Shown in pieces: positions 29,419-38,392 of a stretch of DNA of 64,000 nucleotides. The notes beneath the pieces were generated by a model, which was given only the letters and a program-made list of their open reading frames with translations, was not told where the DNA came from and searched no databases. Source of the DNA: Paenibacillus sp. MAHUQ-63 (GTDB lineage: Bacteria; Bacillota; Bacilli; Paenibacillales; NBRC-103111); the NCBI RefSeq assembly GCF_028765165.1, contig NZ_JARADB010000003.1, positions 665,210 through 729,209 on the forward strand, given 5' to 3'. How positions within the stretch are numbered: the first letter of the stretch is position 1; each line of letters begins with the position of its first letter. The translations under genes were made by a program, and so were the position numbers.

Positions 29419-30894
29419 ATGAAACGAAACAAAACGAGAGTCCTGCTGCTGGATCTGGATTCCACCCGCCCGGATCATTTGGGCTGCTACGGCTACCACC
29501 GGAATACATCCCCCAATATTGACAGCATCGCCAAAGAAGGCGTTCGCTTTACGAATTATTACACCTCGGATGCGCCATGTTTTCCGTCGCGCACCGCTCT
29601 GATGACAGGCAGGTTCGGTATTCACAATGGCGTAGTCGGCCATGGCGGGACGGCTGCGGATGTCCGGCATGAAGGAACGGACCGGGCTTTCCGCGACCGT
29701 CTGGGGAAAGAATGCTTGCCGGCCATTTTCCGCAATGCCGGCATGAAGACCGCTCTAATTAGCCCATTCGCCGAGCGTCATTCGTCCTGGACCTTCTATG
29801 CCGGGTTCAATGAAATGCATAACACAGGCAAAGGCGGCATGGAATACGCCGAAGAAGTAACGCCCGTGGCTCTGAACTGGATCCGCCAGCATGCGCAGGA
29901 GGATAATTGGTTCCTGTACGTAAACTACTGGGATCCGCATACGCCCTACAGGACACCGGAAGATTTCGCCAATCCATTCGAGCAAGACCCGCTTCCCGCT
30001 TGGATTACGGATGACGTGCTGGCTGCCCATATGAACAAAATAGGACCGCACAGCGCGAGCGAAATCAATATGTATGACAATCGCACATTGCCGCAGTACC
30101 CGCGCCACCCCGGGGAAATTACGGACAGAGCCGGCCTGCGAACGATGATCGACGGATACGATATGGGCATCCGCTACATGGATGAGCATATCGGCCGCCT
30201 CTTCCAAGAGCTGAAAGATCAAGGTGTCATGGACGACCTGATCGTCATTATTACCGCCGATCACGGTGAAAATATGGGCGAGCTGGGCATTTACGGCGAA
30301 CATGGAACGGCAGATCAAGGCACGTGCCGTATTCCGATGATTATACGCTGGCCGGGACTCATGTCCAATCACGTGGACAATAGCCTGCACTATCATTTGG
30401 ATCTCGCTCCGACGCTGGCCGAACTGCTGGATGCGCCCGCTTCTCCGAGCTGGGACGGAGCCAGCTACGCTGCCGCCCTTCGCACCGGCGAATCGTGCGG
30501 AAGAGATTTTCTCGTAATTTCCCAATGCGCGCATGTTTGCCAGCGAAGCGTCCGGTTCGGGGATTGGCTGTATATCCGAACCTACCACGACGGCTATCAT
30601 CTGTTTGACAAAGAGATGCTGTTCCACCTCGGCCGCGACCCGCATGAACAATATAATCTGGCGGCCGAGCACCCTGAAATTTGCCGGGAAGCCGTCTATT
30701 ATTTGAATGAATGGCATGATGAGATGATGCACAAGATGCCGTTCGACGTTGATCCCCTATGGACCGTAATGAAAGAAGGCGGCCCTTACCATGCCAAAGG
30801 CTTCCTCCCGGACTATGTGAAGCGTCTGGAGGAGACGGGGCGCTCGTATGGGATCGAAGAACTGAAACGACGTCATCCGAGGGAGTTCGCCTAA
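29419..30894 (+). CDS. Cytoplasmic sulfatase of the formylglycine (type I) family
   Basis: A 491-residue sulfatase. The maturation motif CFPSR places the formylglycine precursor Cys at 54. Metal ligands are suggested by LLDLDSTRPDH (Asp12/14) and ITADHGENMG, and NYWDPHTPY carries a family His. No signal peptide, so sulfate would be removed from imported sugars. No formylglycine-generating enzyme or anSME is encoded in the window; activation must come from elsewhere. It is 29 nt after the permease gene, in the same operon, and ends at a strong terminator. The substrate is not readable. Confidence 0.9.
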   Translation: MKRNKTRVLLLDLDSTRPDHLGCYGYHRNTSPNIDSIAKEGVRFTNYYTSDAPCFPSRTALMTGRFGIHNGVVGHGGTAADVRHEGTDRAFRDRLGKECLPAIFRNAGMKTALISPFAERHSSWTFYAGFNEMHNTGKGGMEYAEEVTPVALNWIRQHAQEDNWFLYVNYWDPHTPYRTPEDFANPFEQDPLPAWITDDVLAAHMNKIGPHSASEINMYDNRTLPQYPRHPGEITDRAGLRTMIDGYDMGIRYMDEHIGRLFQELKDQGVMDDLIVIITADHGENMGELGIYGEHGTADQGTCRIPMIIRWPGLMSNHVDNSLHYHLDLAPTLAELLDAPASPSWDGASYAAALRTGESCGRDFLVISQCAHVCQRSVRFGDWLYIRTYHDGYHLFDKEMLFHLGRDPHEQYNLAAEHPEICREAVYYLNEWHDEMMHKMPFDVDPLWTVMKEGGPYHAKGFLPDYVKRLEETGRSYGIEELKRRHPREFA

Positions 30895-30901
30895 AAACAA
30901 C

Positions 30902-30931
30902 GAAGCTGCCGTGTTGGTTCACGGCAGCTTC
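30902..30931. terminator. Bidirectional terminator between sulfatase and AraC genes
   Basis: A perfect 12-bp stem (GAAGCTGCCGTG / CACGGCAGCTTC) with a 6-nt loop, T-rich on both sides. It serves the plus-strand sulfatase operon and the minus-strand AraC gene, whose stop codon overlaps the stem. Confidence 0.88.
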
Positions 30932-31766
30932 ATCTTTCTTTTCTGTAGTACAACGGAACATGTCCCGTAACGGACTTGAAGACTCTGCCGAAATGCGTAA
31001 CACTGCCGAACCCGACCTTCTTCGCAATCAGACTGACTTTCATCGACGTTTGCTCCAGCAGCTTCTTCGCTTCTTTGATCCGCACGCTGTTCAAATATTC
31101 CACGAACGTGAAGCCTGTCGCCTCTTTGAAAAAACGGCTCAAATAATAAGGACTGACGTAAAATTTCTCAGCCAGCACGTGAAGCGGCAGGTCCTGCATA
31201 TAATGGCCGTTCATATAACGAACAACTTCCGAGATTCTTTCGTGCATGGGGCTTGGCGACTCCGCCGGTTCCATACTGTTCGCCTTCACATGCCGGCAGC
31301 AAATGATCAGCAGCTGCAGTACCAAAGTCTGCGCATACATCTCGAAGCCGGACCTGCTGTCCTGGATTTCCTGCATGATCGTGCGGGCAAGCGCCTCAAG
31401 GGTATGCCGGTCATGCAGAGGACATTTGACGATGATGTACTCGTTCTCGAACAGCGGCTGCAGAATGTCCCGGTAAGCGGGATTGACGGCAGCCATATAT
31501 TGCTCATGAATATTAACAATGAGCCGCTCGTGCTCGGGCATCTCTGCATTGGTCGTCCGATGGAGAATATTCGGAGAAATAATAATGACATCCCCCTCGT
31601 TCATGACCAGCGTCCTGTCTTTTATGAAAAATGCCCGATTGCCGGACATCAAATAGTAGATTTCGAAGGTGCTGTGAAAATGACTGATCGGCATATGGTG
31701 GCTTAACGCCTTCCGGTGAGAGACCGAGAAGGTGCTGTCTTCATTATTGTATTGGAAACTCCCCAT
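30930..31766 (-). CDS. AraC family transcriptional regulator
   Basis: A 278-residue regulator with a cupin-like N-terminal half (HFHSTFEIYYLMSGNRAFF, EGDVIIISPNILHR) and two HTH motifs (LHVLAEKFYVSPYYLSRFFKE, VSLIAKKVGFGSVTHFGRVFK). Start 31766 has GGGAGG 9 nt upstream; the longer frame adds 16 residues across this site. It is divergent from the GH105 gene (149 bp between starts) and is its likely activator. Confidence 0.9.
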   Translation of the reverse strand: MGSFQYNNEDSTFSVSHRKALSHHMPISHFHSTFEIYYLMSGNRAFFIKDRTLVMNEGDVIIISPNILHRTTNAEMPEHERLIVNIHEQYMAAVNPAYRDILQPLFENEYIIVKCPLHDRHTLEALARTIMQEIQDSRSGFEMYAQTLVLQLLIICCRHVKANSMEPAESPSPMHERISEVVRYMNGHYMQDLPLHVLAEKFYVSPYYLSRFFKEATGFTFVEYLNSVRIKEAKKLLEQTSMKVSLIAKKVGFGSVTHFGRVFKSVTGHVPLYYRKER

Positions 31767-31914
31767 CGAATTCCGCCTCCCCACTCTCTTGTCACCCATT
31801 ATACGCCTCTCCATAAATCCTGCAAGATATAAGAAGAAATCCGAGTTTTAAGCAAAAAATGTACATATTCCTCTGCTAAGATAAGGTTTATACAAGTGAA
31901 AAGGAGAGTACAAA

Positions 31915-33051
31915 ATGAATTCTTCTCAATCCAATCTTAAAATCGAGAATATCGGTCGCGAAGCTTTCACTCCGCTAGAATGGGCGGAAAAAGCGTGCGA
32001 GGCGCTCATGACAAAATTCGAACCGGAACAGCTTCCGCCGGACCGTTTTCACTATCACCAGGGTGTGTTCCTCTCAGGGATGGAGAAATGCTGGAAGGAA
32101 ACGAAGAAAGAGAAATACTATGACTATCTGAAGCGGTGGGTGGACAGCCAAGTCCTTGCCGACGGCAGCATCAAAAAATACAAGCCCGATGAGCTGGACG
32201 ATATCCAGCCCGGTGTACTTCTCTATAACCTGTATGAGCAGACGGGAGACGAGCGGTATAAAAAAGCTTTGTATACGCTGGTGCCGTTACTCAAGTCTTG
32301 GAAAACAAATCCGTCCGGCGGGTTCTGGCATAAGGAGCATTATCCGAATCAAATGTGGCTGGACGGTCTGTATATGGCCGGCCCGATTGCCGTCCAATTC
32401 GGCCAGACGTTCGGCGAAAGCGAATATTTCGACATGATGACGTTCCAAGCGATTCTGATGGAGCAGCATACGAAGGACCCTAAGACCGGATTGCTGTACC
32501 ACGGTTGGGACGAGACCAAAGCGGCTTCGTGGGCTGACCCCGAGACGGGGTTGGCACCGGAATTCTGGGGACGCGCAATCGGCTGGTATCCTGTCGCCTT
32601 GCTGGAAATGTTCGAATACCTTCCCGAGAACCATAAGGACAAAGCGCAGTTGGTCAGCATCCTGCAAGACCTGCTTATCGCCTTGACGAAATACCAAGAT
32701 GCCGACACGGGCCTATGGTATCAAGTCGTCGACAAAGGCGACCGGGCCGATAATTGGCTGGAAAACTCCTGTACGGCTCTTTACGTACATGCCATTGCCA
32801 AAGCCGTGCGGTTCGGCTACCTCGACGTCAACTATTTGCAATATGCCTGGAAAGGCTATCAAGGCGTTATCGATACGTTGAAGTTCGATGAGAACGGCAA
32901 CGTCGTCATCGGCCAAATCTGCATCGGCACAGGGATTGGAGACTACGCCCACTACATCGCTCGGCCTACCAGCGAGAATGATTTGCACGGCGCAGGCGCC
33001 TTTATTCTCATGTGTGTGGAGATGAGCTTGGCGCAGCAAACGAATTTGTAG
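31915..33051 (+). CDS. GH105/GH88-type unsaturated rhamnogalacturonyl (uronyl) hydrolase
   Basis: A 378-residue cytoplasmic (alpha/alpha)6 enzyme that hydrates the unsaturated uronic acid left by polysaccharide lyases. Family motifs are present: FHYHQGVFLSG, DDIQPG (Asp about 96), MWLDGLYMAGP (catalytic Asp150), YHGWDE, WGRAIGWY and ARPTSENDLHGAGAFIL. AAAGGAG precedes the ATG by 8 nt. It sits beside the sulfatase/importer operon, which suggests that lyase-generated, possibly sulfated, oligosaccharides are the food. GH105 is preferred over GH88 on length and on the YteR/YesR-like motifs. Confidence 0.9.
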   Translation: MNSSQSNLKIENIGREAFTPLEWAEKACEALMTKFEPEQLPPDRFHYHQGVFLSGMEKCWKETKKEKYYDYLKRWVDSQVLADGSIKKYKPDELDDIQPGVLLYNLYEQTGDERYKKALYTLVPLLKSWKTNPSGGFWHKEHYPNQMWLDGLYMAGPIAVQFGQTFGESEYFDMMTFQAILMEQHTKDPKTGLLYHGWDETKAASWADPETGLAPEFWGRAIGWYPVALLEMFEYLPENHKDKAQLVSILQDLLIALTKYQDADTGLWYQVVDKGDRADNWLENSCTALYVHAIAKAVRFGYLDVNYLQYAWKGYQGVIDTLKFDENGNVVIGQICIGTGIGDYAHYIARPTSENDLHGAGAFILMCVEMSLAQQTNL

Positions 33052-33118
33052 CTACTGCCGGGCGCAGTGCCGCCGCTTGCCAAGCCGCACTGCAGCCGCC
33101 GCGCCTCGGCCGGCCGGC

Positions 33119-33301
33119 TAACGGACACAGCGGACCTTATTCGGCAGTTCGAGGCCGGCATGAGATTCTAACGGACACGGGAGCCGCTAATCGCCCATTC
33201 GGGCGTCGTTTTGCCATAAAAGCCGGCAAATAAGAGCTCCGGTGTCCGTTACATTTGAAACACGGCCGGTTTCACCCGAATAGCGGCCATGGTGTCCGTT
33301 A
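33119..33301. repeat. 183-bp palindromic element, locus 33k
   Basis: Motif starts at 33119 and 33169 (forward) and 33242 and 33292 (reverse), giving offsets 50, 73, 50. Between convergent genes; only the 10-mer, the following CCGTTATT-like box and the spacing are conserved relative to the other loci. It accounts for nearly all of the 303-bp gap. Confidence 0.85.
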
Positions 33302-33311
33302 CGGCACAATT

Positions 33312-33349
33312 AAACAAGGCCCCTCTGCCGCGACAGAGGGGCCTTGTTT
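33312..33349. terminator. Strong terminator hairpin between GH105 and DeoR genes
   Basis: A perfect 16-bp stem (AAACAAGGCCCCTCTG and its complement) with a 6-nt loop, just beyond the DeoR stop. It probably terminates the minus-strand DeoR transcript and may also stop readthrough from GH105. Confidence 0.8.
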
Positions 33350-33354
33350 ATGAA

Positions 33355-34116
33355 TCAAACCGTAATGACATCCATTCCGCTATCGCGAAATTGCCGGACC
33401 GCACTCTCCGAAATCCCGCTGCCTGTGATCAGGGTATTGATGGACGTACACGGAGCGACGGTATGCAGGGAGACTTTGCCGATTTTGCTGTCGTCCGCTA
33501 CGACGATGATTTTCTCCGCAGCCTCGATCATCCCCTTCTTCGTCGGCACAAGCTGCGCTTCCGGATGCATAAGGCCATATTTGGGATGAATGACCGGTAT
33601 GCCGATGAACGCCTTCTGCACATGCAGAGATCCGAGCACATGATCGGTGAACATGCCGTTTAGCATATAGCTGGAAGGATAAAGCTCGCCGCCGGTAACG
33701 ATCACTTTGATGCCGGGAGCGTCTCTCAGCTCTGTCGCAACATTCATATCATTCGTGACGACGGTAATGTTGGAGCGCTGAACCAGATTCTTGGCAATAT
33801 GCAAGGTTGTCGTCCCGGAATCGATAATGATATGTTCCCCATCCTCGACGAGACTTGCCGCCATTTTGCCGATCCGGTCCTTCTGATCCAAGTGGTGGGC
33901 AGCTCTTTCGTTGAAAGACGGCTCATTATTCGTCCATTGATCGATCGTCACGCCGCCATGCGTCCTCTTGGCCAGCCCTTTCTGCTCGATCTCCTCGAGA
34001 TCTCTGCGGATCGTCGCCTCATGAACGTTAAATTCCTGCGCCAATTCGGCGATGGTGGCAACACGATGAATTTTTACATATTCGACGATTCGAAATTTCC
34101 GTTCAGCCGCTAGCAC
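33355..34116 (-). CDS. DeoR/GlpR family transcriptional repressor
   Basis: A 253-residue repressor. An N-terminal winged HTH (ATIAELAQEFNVHEATIRRDLEEIEQKGLAKRTHGGV) is followed by the sugar-phosphate-sensing DeoRC domain (IIIDSGTTTLHIAKNL, VVTNDMNVA, TGGELYPSSYMLNG). GTG 34116 is chosen for the AAGGAGG 6 nt upstream and the normal length. It lies just downstream of, and in the same direction as, the TagC/GDPD/Ugp operon but has its own promoter. A phosphorylated polyol or sugar is the expected inducer. Confidence 0.9.
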   Translation of the reverse strand: MLAAERKFRIVEYVKIHRVATIAELAQEFNVHEATIRRDLEEIEQKGLAKRTHGGVTIDQWTNNEPSFNERAAHHLDQKDRIGKMAASLVEDGEHIIIDSGTTTLHIAKNLVQRSNITVVTNDMNVATELRDAPGIKVIVTGGELYPSSYMLNGMFTDHVLGSLHVQKAFIGIPVIHPKYGLMHPEAQLVPTKKGMIEAAEKIIVVADDSKIGKVSLHTVAPCTSINTLITGSGISESAVRQFRDSGMDVITV

Positions 34117-34185
34117 AGGGCACCTCCTTCTTTGCGCAATTCTACCCCTCATAAGTTCAAAATAGATCGTTTCCGCTCAATTTTG

Positions 34186-34224
34186 CTTATACATTATTAT
34201 AAGTTTTTTATAAGGTCAAGTAAA
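34186..34224 (-). promoter_or_regulatory. Promoter and possible operator of the DeoR gene
   Basis: Minus strand TTTACT (34224-34219), 17-nt spacer, TATAAT (34201-34196). An inverted repeat CTTATA-N6-TATAAG (34186-34203) covers the -10 and could be an autoregulatory operator. Confidence 0.6.
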
Positions 34225-34239
34225 ACTTACGACTTTTCA

Positions 34240-35283
34240 CTATTCCGCCTTGGGCTCGTCGCGGTTCTGTATCGCTTCACCCGGAAGCAGACGGTCGAAT
34301 GTGAACATGTTGGCTAACCGCAGGGGGGTGAACGCCGATGCAAAGCCTACGCTGAGCTCCGCTTTCTGCGGATGCTTGACGTCAGGTATACGAACGGCCA
34401 GCCCCTCCGGCTCTCTGAAGGACAAATCGCTGCCCGCTGTGATCAGCTGTTTATCGACAACCTCGCCCGTATTGAAATCCACGGTGGTAATGTACGTATT
34501 CCCGACAGGTTCAACCGATCCGGAAGAGCCGTATGAACTGCCTTCCAACAAGTACAAATATTGTCCGTAAGAGGCGAATCCCTGGAACGTGCCGACACTT
34601 GGCTGGACTACATCCGCAATCGGTTCATACCGGTTCCGCTTGACATCCTCCAACGCGTATACGCCGAAGTGAAATACGCCGTCCTTCCGGTACCGCATCG
34701 TCAGCAACTCGTTCGCCGCATCGATATTGACGGTTGTCCGGTCCGCCCCCTGGACGAGCACATGCTTCTGAAGCTCCGGCGACTGAGGGGTCAAGATTTT
34801 ACCGTTCTCGAACTTGAATCTGGTGATGACCGTCCCCCAGCCATCCTTTCCTTCCGCTACGGAATTGGTTTCCGTCCATAGATAGGGGACGCCGTCCTCC
34901 GTCTCGAGGCCGATCTGCACGCCATGGCCGAATCCTTTCAAATACATGTAGCCGGTTTTGTTGCCGTCGGCGTCCAGCTGCGTCAGCGCCAGGTCGCCGT
35001 TCAGGCTGCGGTTCGCTCCGCTTACAGGTGCAGCTTCGCCCGGAAGCGTTAGCCCGCCCGCCATCAATTGAACGGTATACGTGTGCCCATTGACGTTATC
35101 GAAAGCAAACGATTGCAGAACGGTTCCGTTTTGCAGCGTTTTGTCCCGGATGAGTTCCGTCCCCTGAACGGACAAATCGAACATTTTGGCATTCCATTTG
35201 GCAGGCTTCGCGCTTGCCGTTCCATGGATAGATCCCAGCAGTGTCAACGCCACGATGCCTGCAATCCACATATTTGTTTTCAT
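34240..35283 (-). CDS. Secreted TagC-like beta-propeller protein
   Basis: A 347-residue protein with a signal peptide (MKTNMWIAGIVALTLLGSIHGTASA). The body resembles the P68-RBP/TagC-like propeller of Bacillus TagC and phage baseplate proteins: TVLQSFAFDNVNGHTYTVQL, LTQLDADGNKTGYMYLKGFG, HGVQIGLE, YLWTE. TagC-type proteins are associated with wall teichoic acid, possibly as lectins or hydrolases; the activity is not established. It follows the glycerophosphodiesterase by 4 nt and is last in the Ugp-like operon, so it may bind or trim teichoic acid outside the cell before uptake. Confidence 0.72.
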   Translation of the reverse strand: MKTNMWIAGIVALTLLGSIHGTASAKPAKWNAKMFDLSVQGTELIRDKTLQNGTVLQSFAFDNVNGHTYTVQLMAGGLTLPGEAAPVSGANRSLNGDLALTQLDADGNKTGYMYLKGFGHGVQIGLETEDGVPYLWTETNSVAEGKDGWGTVITRFKFENGKILTPQSPELQKHVLVQGADRTTVNIDAANELLTMRYRKDGVFHFGVYALEDVKRNRYEPIADVVQPSVGTFQGFASYGQYLYLLEGSSYGSSGSVEPVGNTYITTVDFNTGEVVDKQLITAGSDLSFREPEGLAVRIPDVKHPQKAELSVGFASAFTPLRLANMFTFDRLLPGEAIQNRDEPKAE

Positions 35284-35287
35284 CGGC

Positions 35288-36145
35288 TTATTCGACCTCT
35301 CCTTCGCAATCCAAATATTGCTTCACCAGCTCAACGAACACACTCGGCTCGTCAACCGCATAACGCCGAATCCCCATGTCCAGCAATTCGAATAAATCTT
35401 TCCGTTCCAATTGGAACGGAAGCACTTCCAATTGAAGCCCCGCAGCGCTCAAATGCCCGAGTGCCTCCTCGAGGAACGCCTTCGGCAGTTTATACCGCCA
35501 AGACCGATGCTCCTCCAGGTCCTCCAGGTCCTCCAAGTCCGGCAGATGAAGCTGAACGATATCGAGCGAATCAAACCCGGTTTGGCGGACCTCCGCGAAC
35601 TTGCTCACGGCCGCTTCCGGGAAGCGCGCAGGAATCCACAGCATCGTGCGAATGCCGGGAATCAACCGTTTGATCGTCTTGCAATTCTCATGATCGTTGT
35701 GAGCGAAAATAATTTGTCCGGCTGTGCCAGATTCCCGAATCTGTGCAGCCAGCACCTCCAGATCCACCTGTTTGAAGTCCAGATAGAGCTGACGCTCGGG
35801 GTGCTGCGATAGAACCGCCAATACTTCGTTCAGCGAAGGGACCTTTTCCATGCGGAACCGCTCCCCGAATTTGACGCCGGCGTCCCACTGGCGTATCTGC
35901 CCGAACGTAAGTTCGGAGATCAGCCTGTCTTGCTCAGCCTCGGGAACAGCCGTCGTTCGTTTCGGCGTCGCATCATGCATACCGATGATGACGCCATCGG
36001 CCGTTTGCCGGATATCGATCTCCGGAATCCCTCCCAGCTCCCAAGCGTAATTCATCGCTGCCATCGTGTTCTCAGGCGCTTCCGAATTCGAATTTTGGTG
36101 CGCCTGCCATTGAATGGCCTGCTTGCCCGTCAACTTGGCTTTCAT
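35288..36145 (-). CDS. Glycerophosphodiester phosphodiesterase (GDPD)
   Basis: A 285-residue TIM-barrel phosphodiesterase that splits glycerophosphodiesters to glycerol-3-phosphate. His16, Glu25/Asn26 (PENT), Glu42/Asp44 (EIDI) and His57/Asp58 (MHD) match the family active site; the usual Arg after the first His is Gln17, which may alter specificity. No signal peptide: it acts after import. A 9-bp triplicate (35511-35537) encodes an acidic EDL repeat. Located between the binding-protein gene (16 nt gap) and the TagC-like gene. Confidence 0.87.
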   Translation of the reverse strand: MKAKLTGKQAIQWQAHQNSNSEAPENTMAAMNYAWELGGIPEIDIRQTADGVIIGMHDATPKRTTAVPEAEQDRLISELTFGQIRQWDAGVKFGERFRMEKVPSLNEVLAVLSQHPERQLYLDFKQVDLEVLAAQIRESGTAGQIIFAHNDHENCKTIKRLIPGIRTMLWIPARFPEAAVSKFAEVRQTGFDSLDIVQLHLPDLEDLEDLEEHRSWRYKLPKAFLEEALGHLSAAGLQLEVLPFQLERKDLFELLDMGIRRYAVDEPSVFVELVKQYLDCEGEVE

Positions 36146-36161
36146 GGATATGTCCCTCCGA

Positions 36162-37496
36162 TTATTTGGATTTCAAGATACGTTCCGATTCCTTCTTGAA
36201 AGCATCCAATGAAGTATTGATATCCTTGCTGTCGTACATAATCGCTTGCATCACCGAATGGAACTCTTTCATCACTTCCGGCCATACGACACTCTTGTTC
36301 GTATCGGTCGCGAATTGCAGTTGATCGTAAGCGACTTTGCGGTTCGGTTCTTTCGTCCATAGATCCTGGAGCTGTTTCGTCTCAACCATTTTCTTAGTGA
36401 ATGGCAGATAGCCGGTATCGATGATGAACTGTAAGCCGCCTTGCGGATCGGTTTCTACCCAATTGATGAATTCCCATGCCGCATTCTTGTTCTTGGAGCC
36501 GGACGTCATCGCAATATTGGCTCCGCCTGTAGGCTCGGCGTTTACTTTATCCTTCGGCATGAAAGCGGTTACCATCTTGAACTTGACATTGGATAGCGAG
36601 CCCATGACCCCTGTGGACTGAAACATCATGCCGACTTTCCCGTCCGTAAACATCTGATTGACGATGCTTCCGGAGTTTTGTGAAGGCGGGTAGTACAAGG
36701 CTCCTGTACTTTGCATATCTTTCAAGTAGCTGAACACTTTGTTGCCGATGCCGTTATCGATGAATCCGAGCGAGGTTGTTTGGTCATTGAAAAATTTGCC
36801 GCCTGCTTGCGTGATGAAAGCGATTGGATACCACGAATCGTGAACCATCGTCAAGCCATAACGTTTGTACTCGCTGCCTTCCTTGACCACAAGCGCGTTG
36901 GCCACTTTCTTCAATTCGTCCCATGTTGTCGGAACGGCAAGCCCTTTCTCATCCAGCATATCCTTATTGATATAGAAAATTGGCGTAGAGCGGTTGAGCG
37001 GCAAGGATACCAATTTATTGTTAAATGTGGAATGCCCCATCAAGCCAGGAACGAAATCGTCAGCGCTCAGCTTCGAATTTTTCATATAGGAATTGAGATC
37101 CTGCAAAACGTCGGCGTCCGCAAACTGCTCGACATAAGCCCGTTCCAGCATCGTCACATCCGGTGCGGTATTAGCTGCAATAGATTGCTGCAATTTGGTA
37201 GCGGTTTCATCATAATTGCCTTGAAACGTTCCGACCACTTCGATGTTCGGATGGGAAGCATTGAAGCGATCGATCATCGCCGTCATGTATTCGCCTGTTT
37301 TGCCGCCAAGAGAGTGCCAGAATTGAAGCGTAACCTTGCCTTTGGCCGGTTCGGACGAAGTCTTCGCCGCCGGAGCTGGAGCCGTTCCCGGAGCCGCCGA
37401 CCCTTCAGAACCGCCGCTTCCGCCGGACGAACATCCTGCAAGCAAGCTTGTGATTGCGACTGCGGATACCACTAATTTACCAAATTTGTTCTTCAT
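36162..37496 (-). CDS. ABC substrate-binding lipoprotein, UgpB-like
   Basis: A 444-residue family-1 binding protein with lipobox LAGC followed by a Ser/Gly linker. VTLQFWHSLGGKTGEYMTAMIDRFNASHPNIEV and NTAPDVTMLERAYVEQF resemble glycerol-3-phosphate binding protein UgpB. GGAGGGG precedes the ATG by 7 nt. The genes downstream encode GDPD and a TagC-like protein, which supports a glycerophospho- or polyol-phosphodiester ligand over a plain sugar. Confidence 0.87.
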   Translation of the reverse strand: MKNKFGKLVVSAVAITSLLAGCSSGGSGGSEGSAAPGTAPAPAAKTSSEPAKGKVTLQFWHSLGGKTGEYMTAMIDRFNASHPNIEVVGTFQGNYDETATKLQQSIAANTAPDVTMLERAYVEQFADADVLQDLNSYMKNSKLSADDFVPGLMGHSTFNNKLVSLPLNRSTPIFYINKDMLDEKGLAVPTTWDELKKVANALVVKEGSEYKRYGLTMVHDSWYPIAFITQAGGKFFNDQTTSLGFIDNGIGNKVFSYLKDMQSTGALYYPPSQNSGSIVNQMFTDGKVGMMFQSTGVMGSLSNVKFKMVTAFMPKDKVNAEPTGGANIAMTSGSKNKNAAWEFINWVETDPQGGLQFIIDTGYLPFTKKMVETKQLQDLWTKEPNRKVAYDQLQFATDTNKSVVWPEVMKEFHSVMQAIMYDSKDINTSLDAFKKESERILKSK

Positions 37497-37544
37497 GTAC
37501 TTACCCCTCCATCATTTGGATTAGATTGTCATACCTAAATCAAG

Positions 37545-38354
37545 TTATTTAATGCCGGAGTAGACGAACGCTTTGACAATGTATTTCGAACAGAACGCAT
37601 ATACAATCAGAATAGGAATGACCAGCACAACATTGGCAGCCATTAGAATATTCCAGTTGCTGACACCCTCGGTTTCCTTCAGCATGGAAATACCGATGGT
37701 CAGCGGTCGAACGCTGGTGGAGTCAGTCATGACGAGCGGCCAAAAGTAATCGTTCCAATGGCTGACGAAACTGAACAACACGATCGTCGCGAGTGCGGGC
37801 AGCGCCATAGGCGTCAGAATGTTCCACATAATCCGGAACTCGCTGGCATTATCCATTCTGGCCGCCTCGATAATCTCCTCAGGCGCTTGCATGAAATATT
37901 GGCGCAGCAGGAAAATCCCGAATGCATTGGACATGAATGGTAGGATTTGCGGCAGCAGCGTCTTGATCATCCCCCACTCCGCCAGCATCAAATAGACCGG
38001 AATGAATGTAACCTGGCCGGGAATCATGAAAGCCAGCAGCACCATGCCGAACAAGATGGTTTTTCCGCGGAAATTGTACTTGGCAAAGGCATATGCGGCT
38101 GGAATCATCACGATCACTTGCAGGATGATGACAGAAACGGTCACGATGACCGAGTTCCTCGTATAAGTGAGGAACGGCCCTGCGCCCATGGCGTCCGAGA
38201 AATTGTTCCACTGCGGCATGGCCGGAACCATCGTCGGCGGGAACGTCATGATTTCATCGTAAGACTGAAGCGAGGTCGATATCATCCATAGAAACGGGAA
38301 TATAAAAATGAGCAGAAGCGCAATTTTGAATATAAAGCTTAAGGTTCGCTTCAT
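37545..38354 (-). CDS. ABC transporter permease, UgpE-like
   Basis: A 269-residue permease with six predicted spans and the EAA loop (IEAARMDNASEFRIMWNILTPMALP). AAAGGAG lies 13 nt before the ATG. It partners the permease at 38393-39271 and the binding protein downstream. No ATPase gene is in the operon. Confidence 0.9.
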   Translation of the reverse strand: MKRTLSFIFKIALLLIFIFPFLWMISTSLQSYDEIMTFPPTMVPAMPQWNNFSDAMGAGPFLTYTRNSVIVTVSVIILQVIVMIPAAYAFAKYNFRGKTILFGMVLLAFMIPGQVTFIPVYLMLAEWGMIKTLLPQILPFMSNAFGIFLLRQYFMQAPEEIIEAARMDNASEFRIMWNILTPMALPALATIVLFSFVSHWNDYFWPLVMTDSTSVRPLTIGISMLKETEGVSNWNILMAANVVLVIPILIVYAFCSKYIVKAFVYSGIK

Positions 38355-38392
38355 GGCAAATCGGACTCTCCTTTTTCATCCTCTAGTTGCCA

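Noticed and set aside
31889..31894. TATACA as the -10 of the GH105 promoter
   Set aside because: It would place the transcription start inside the ribosome binding site.
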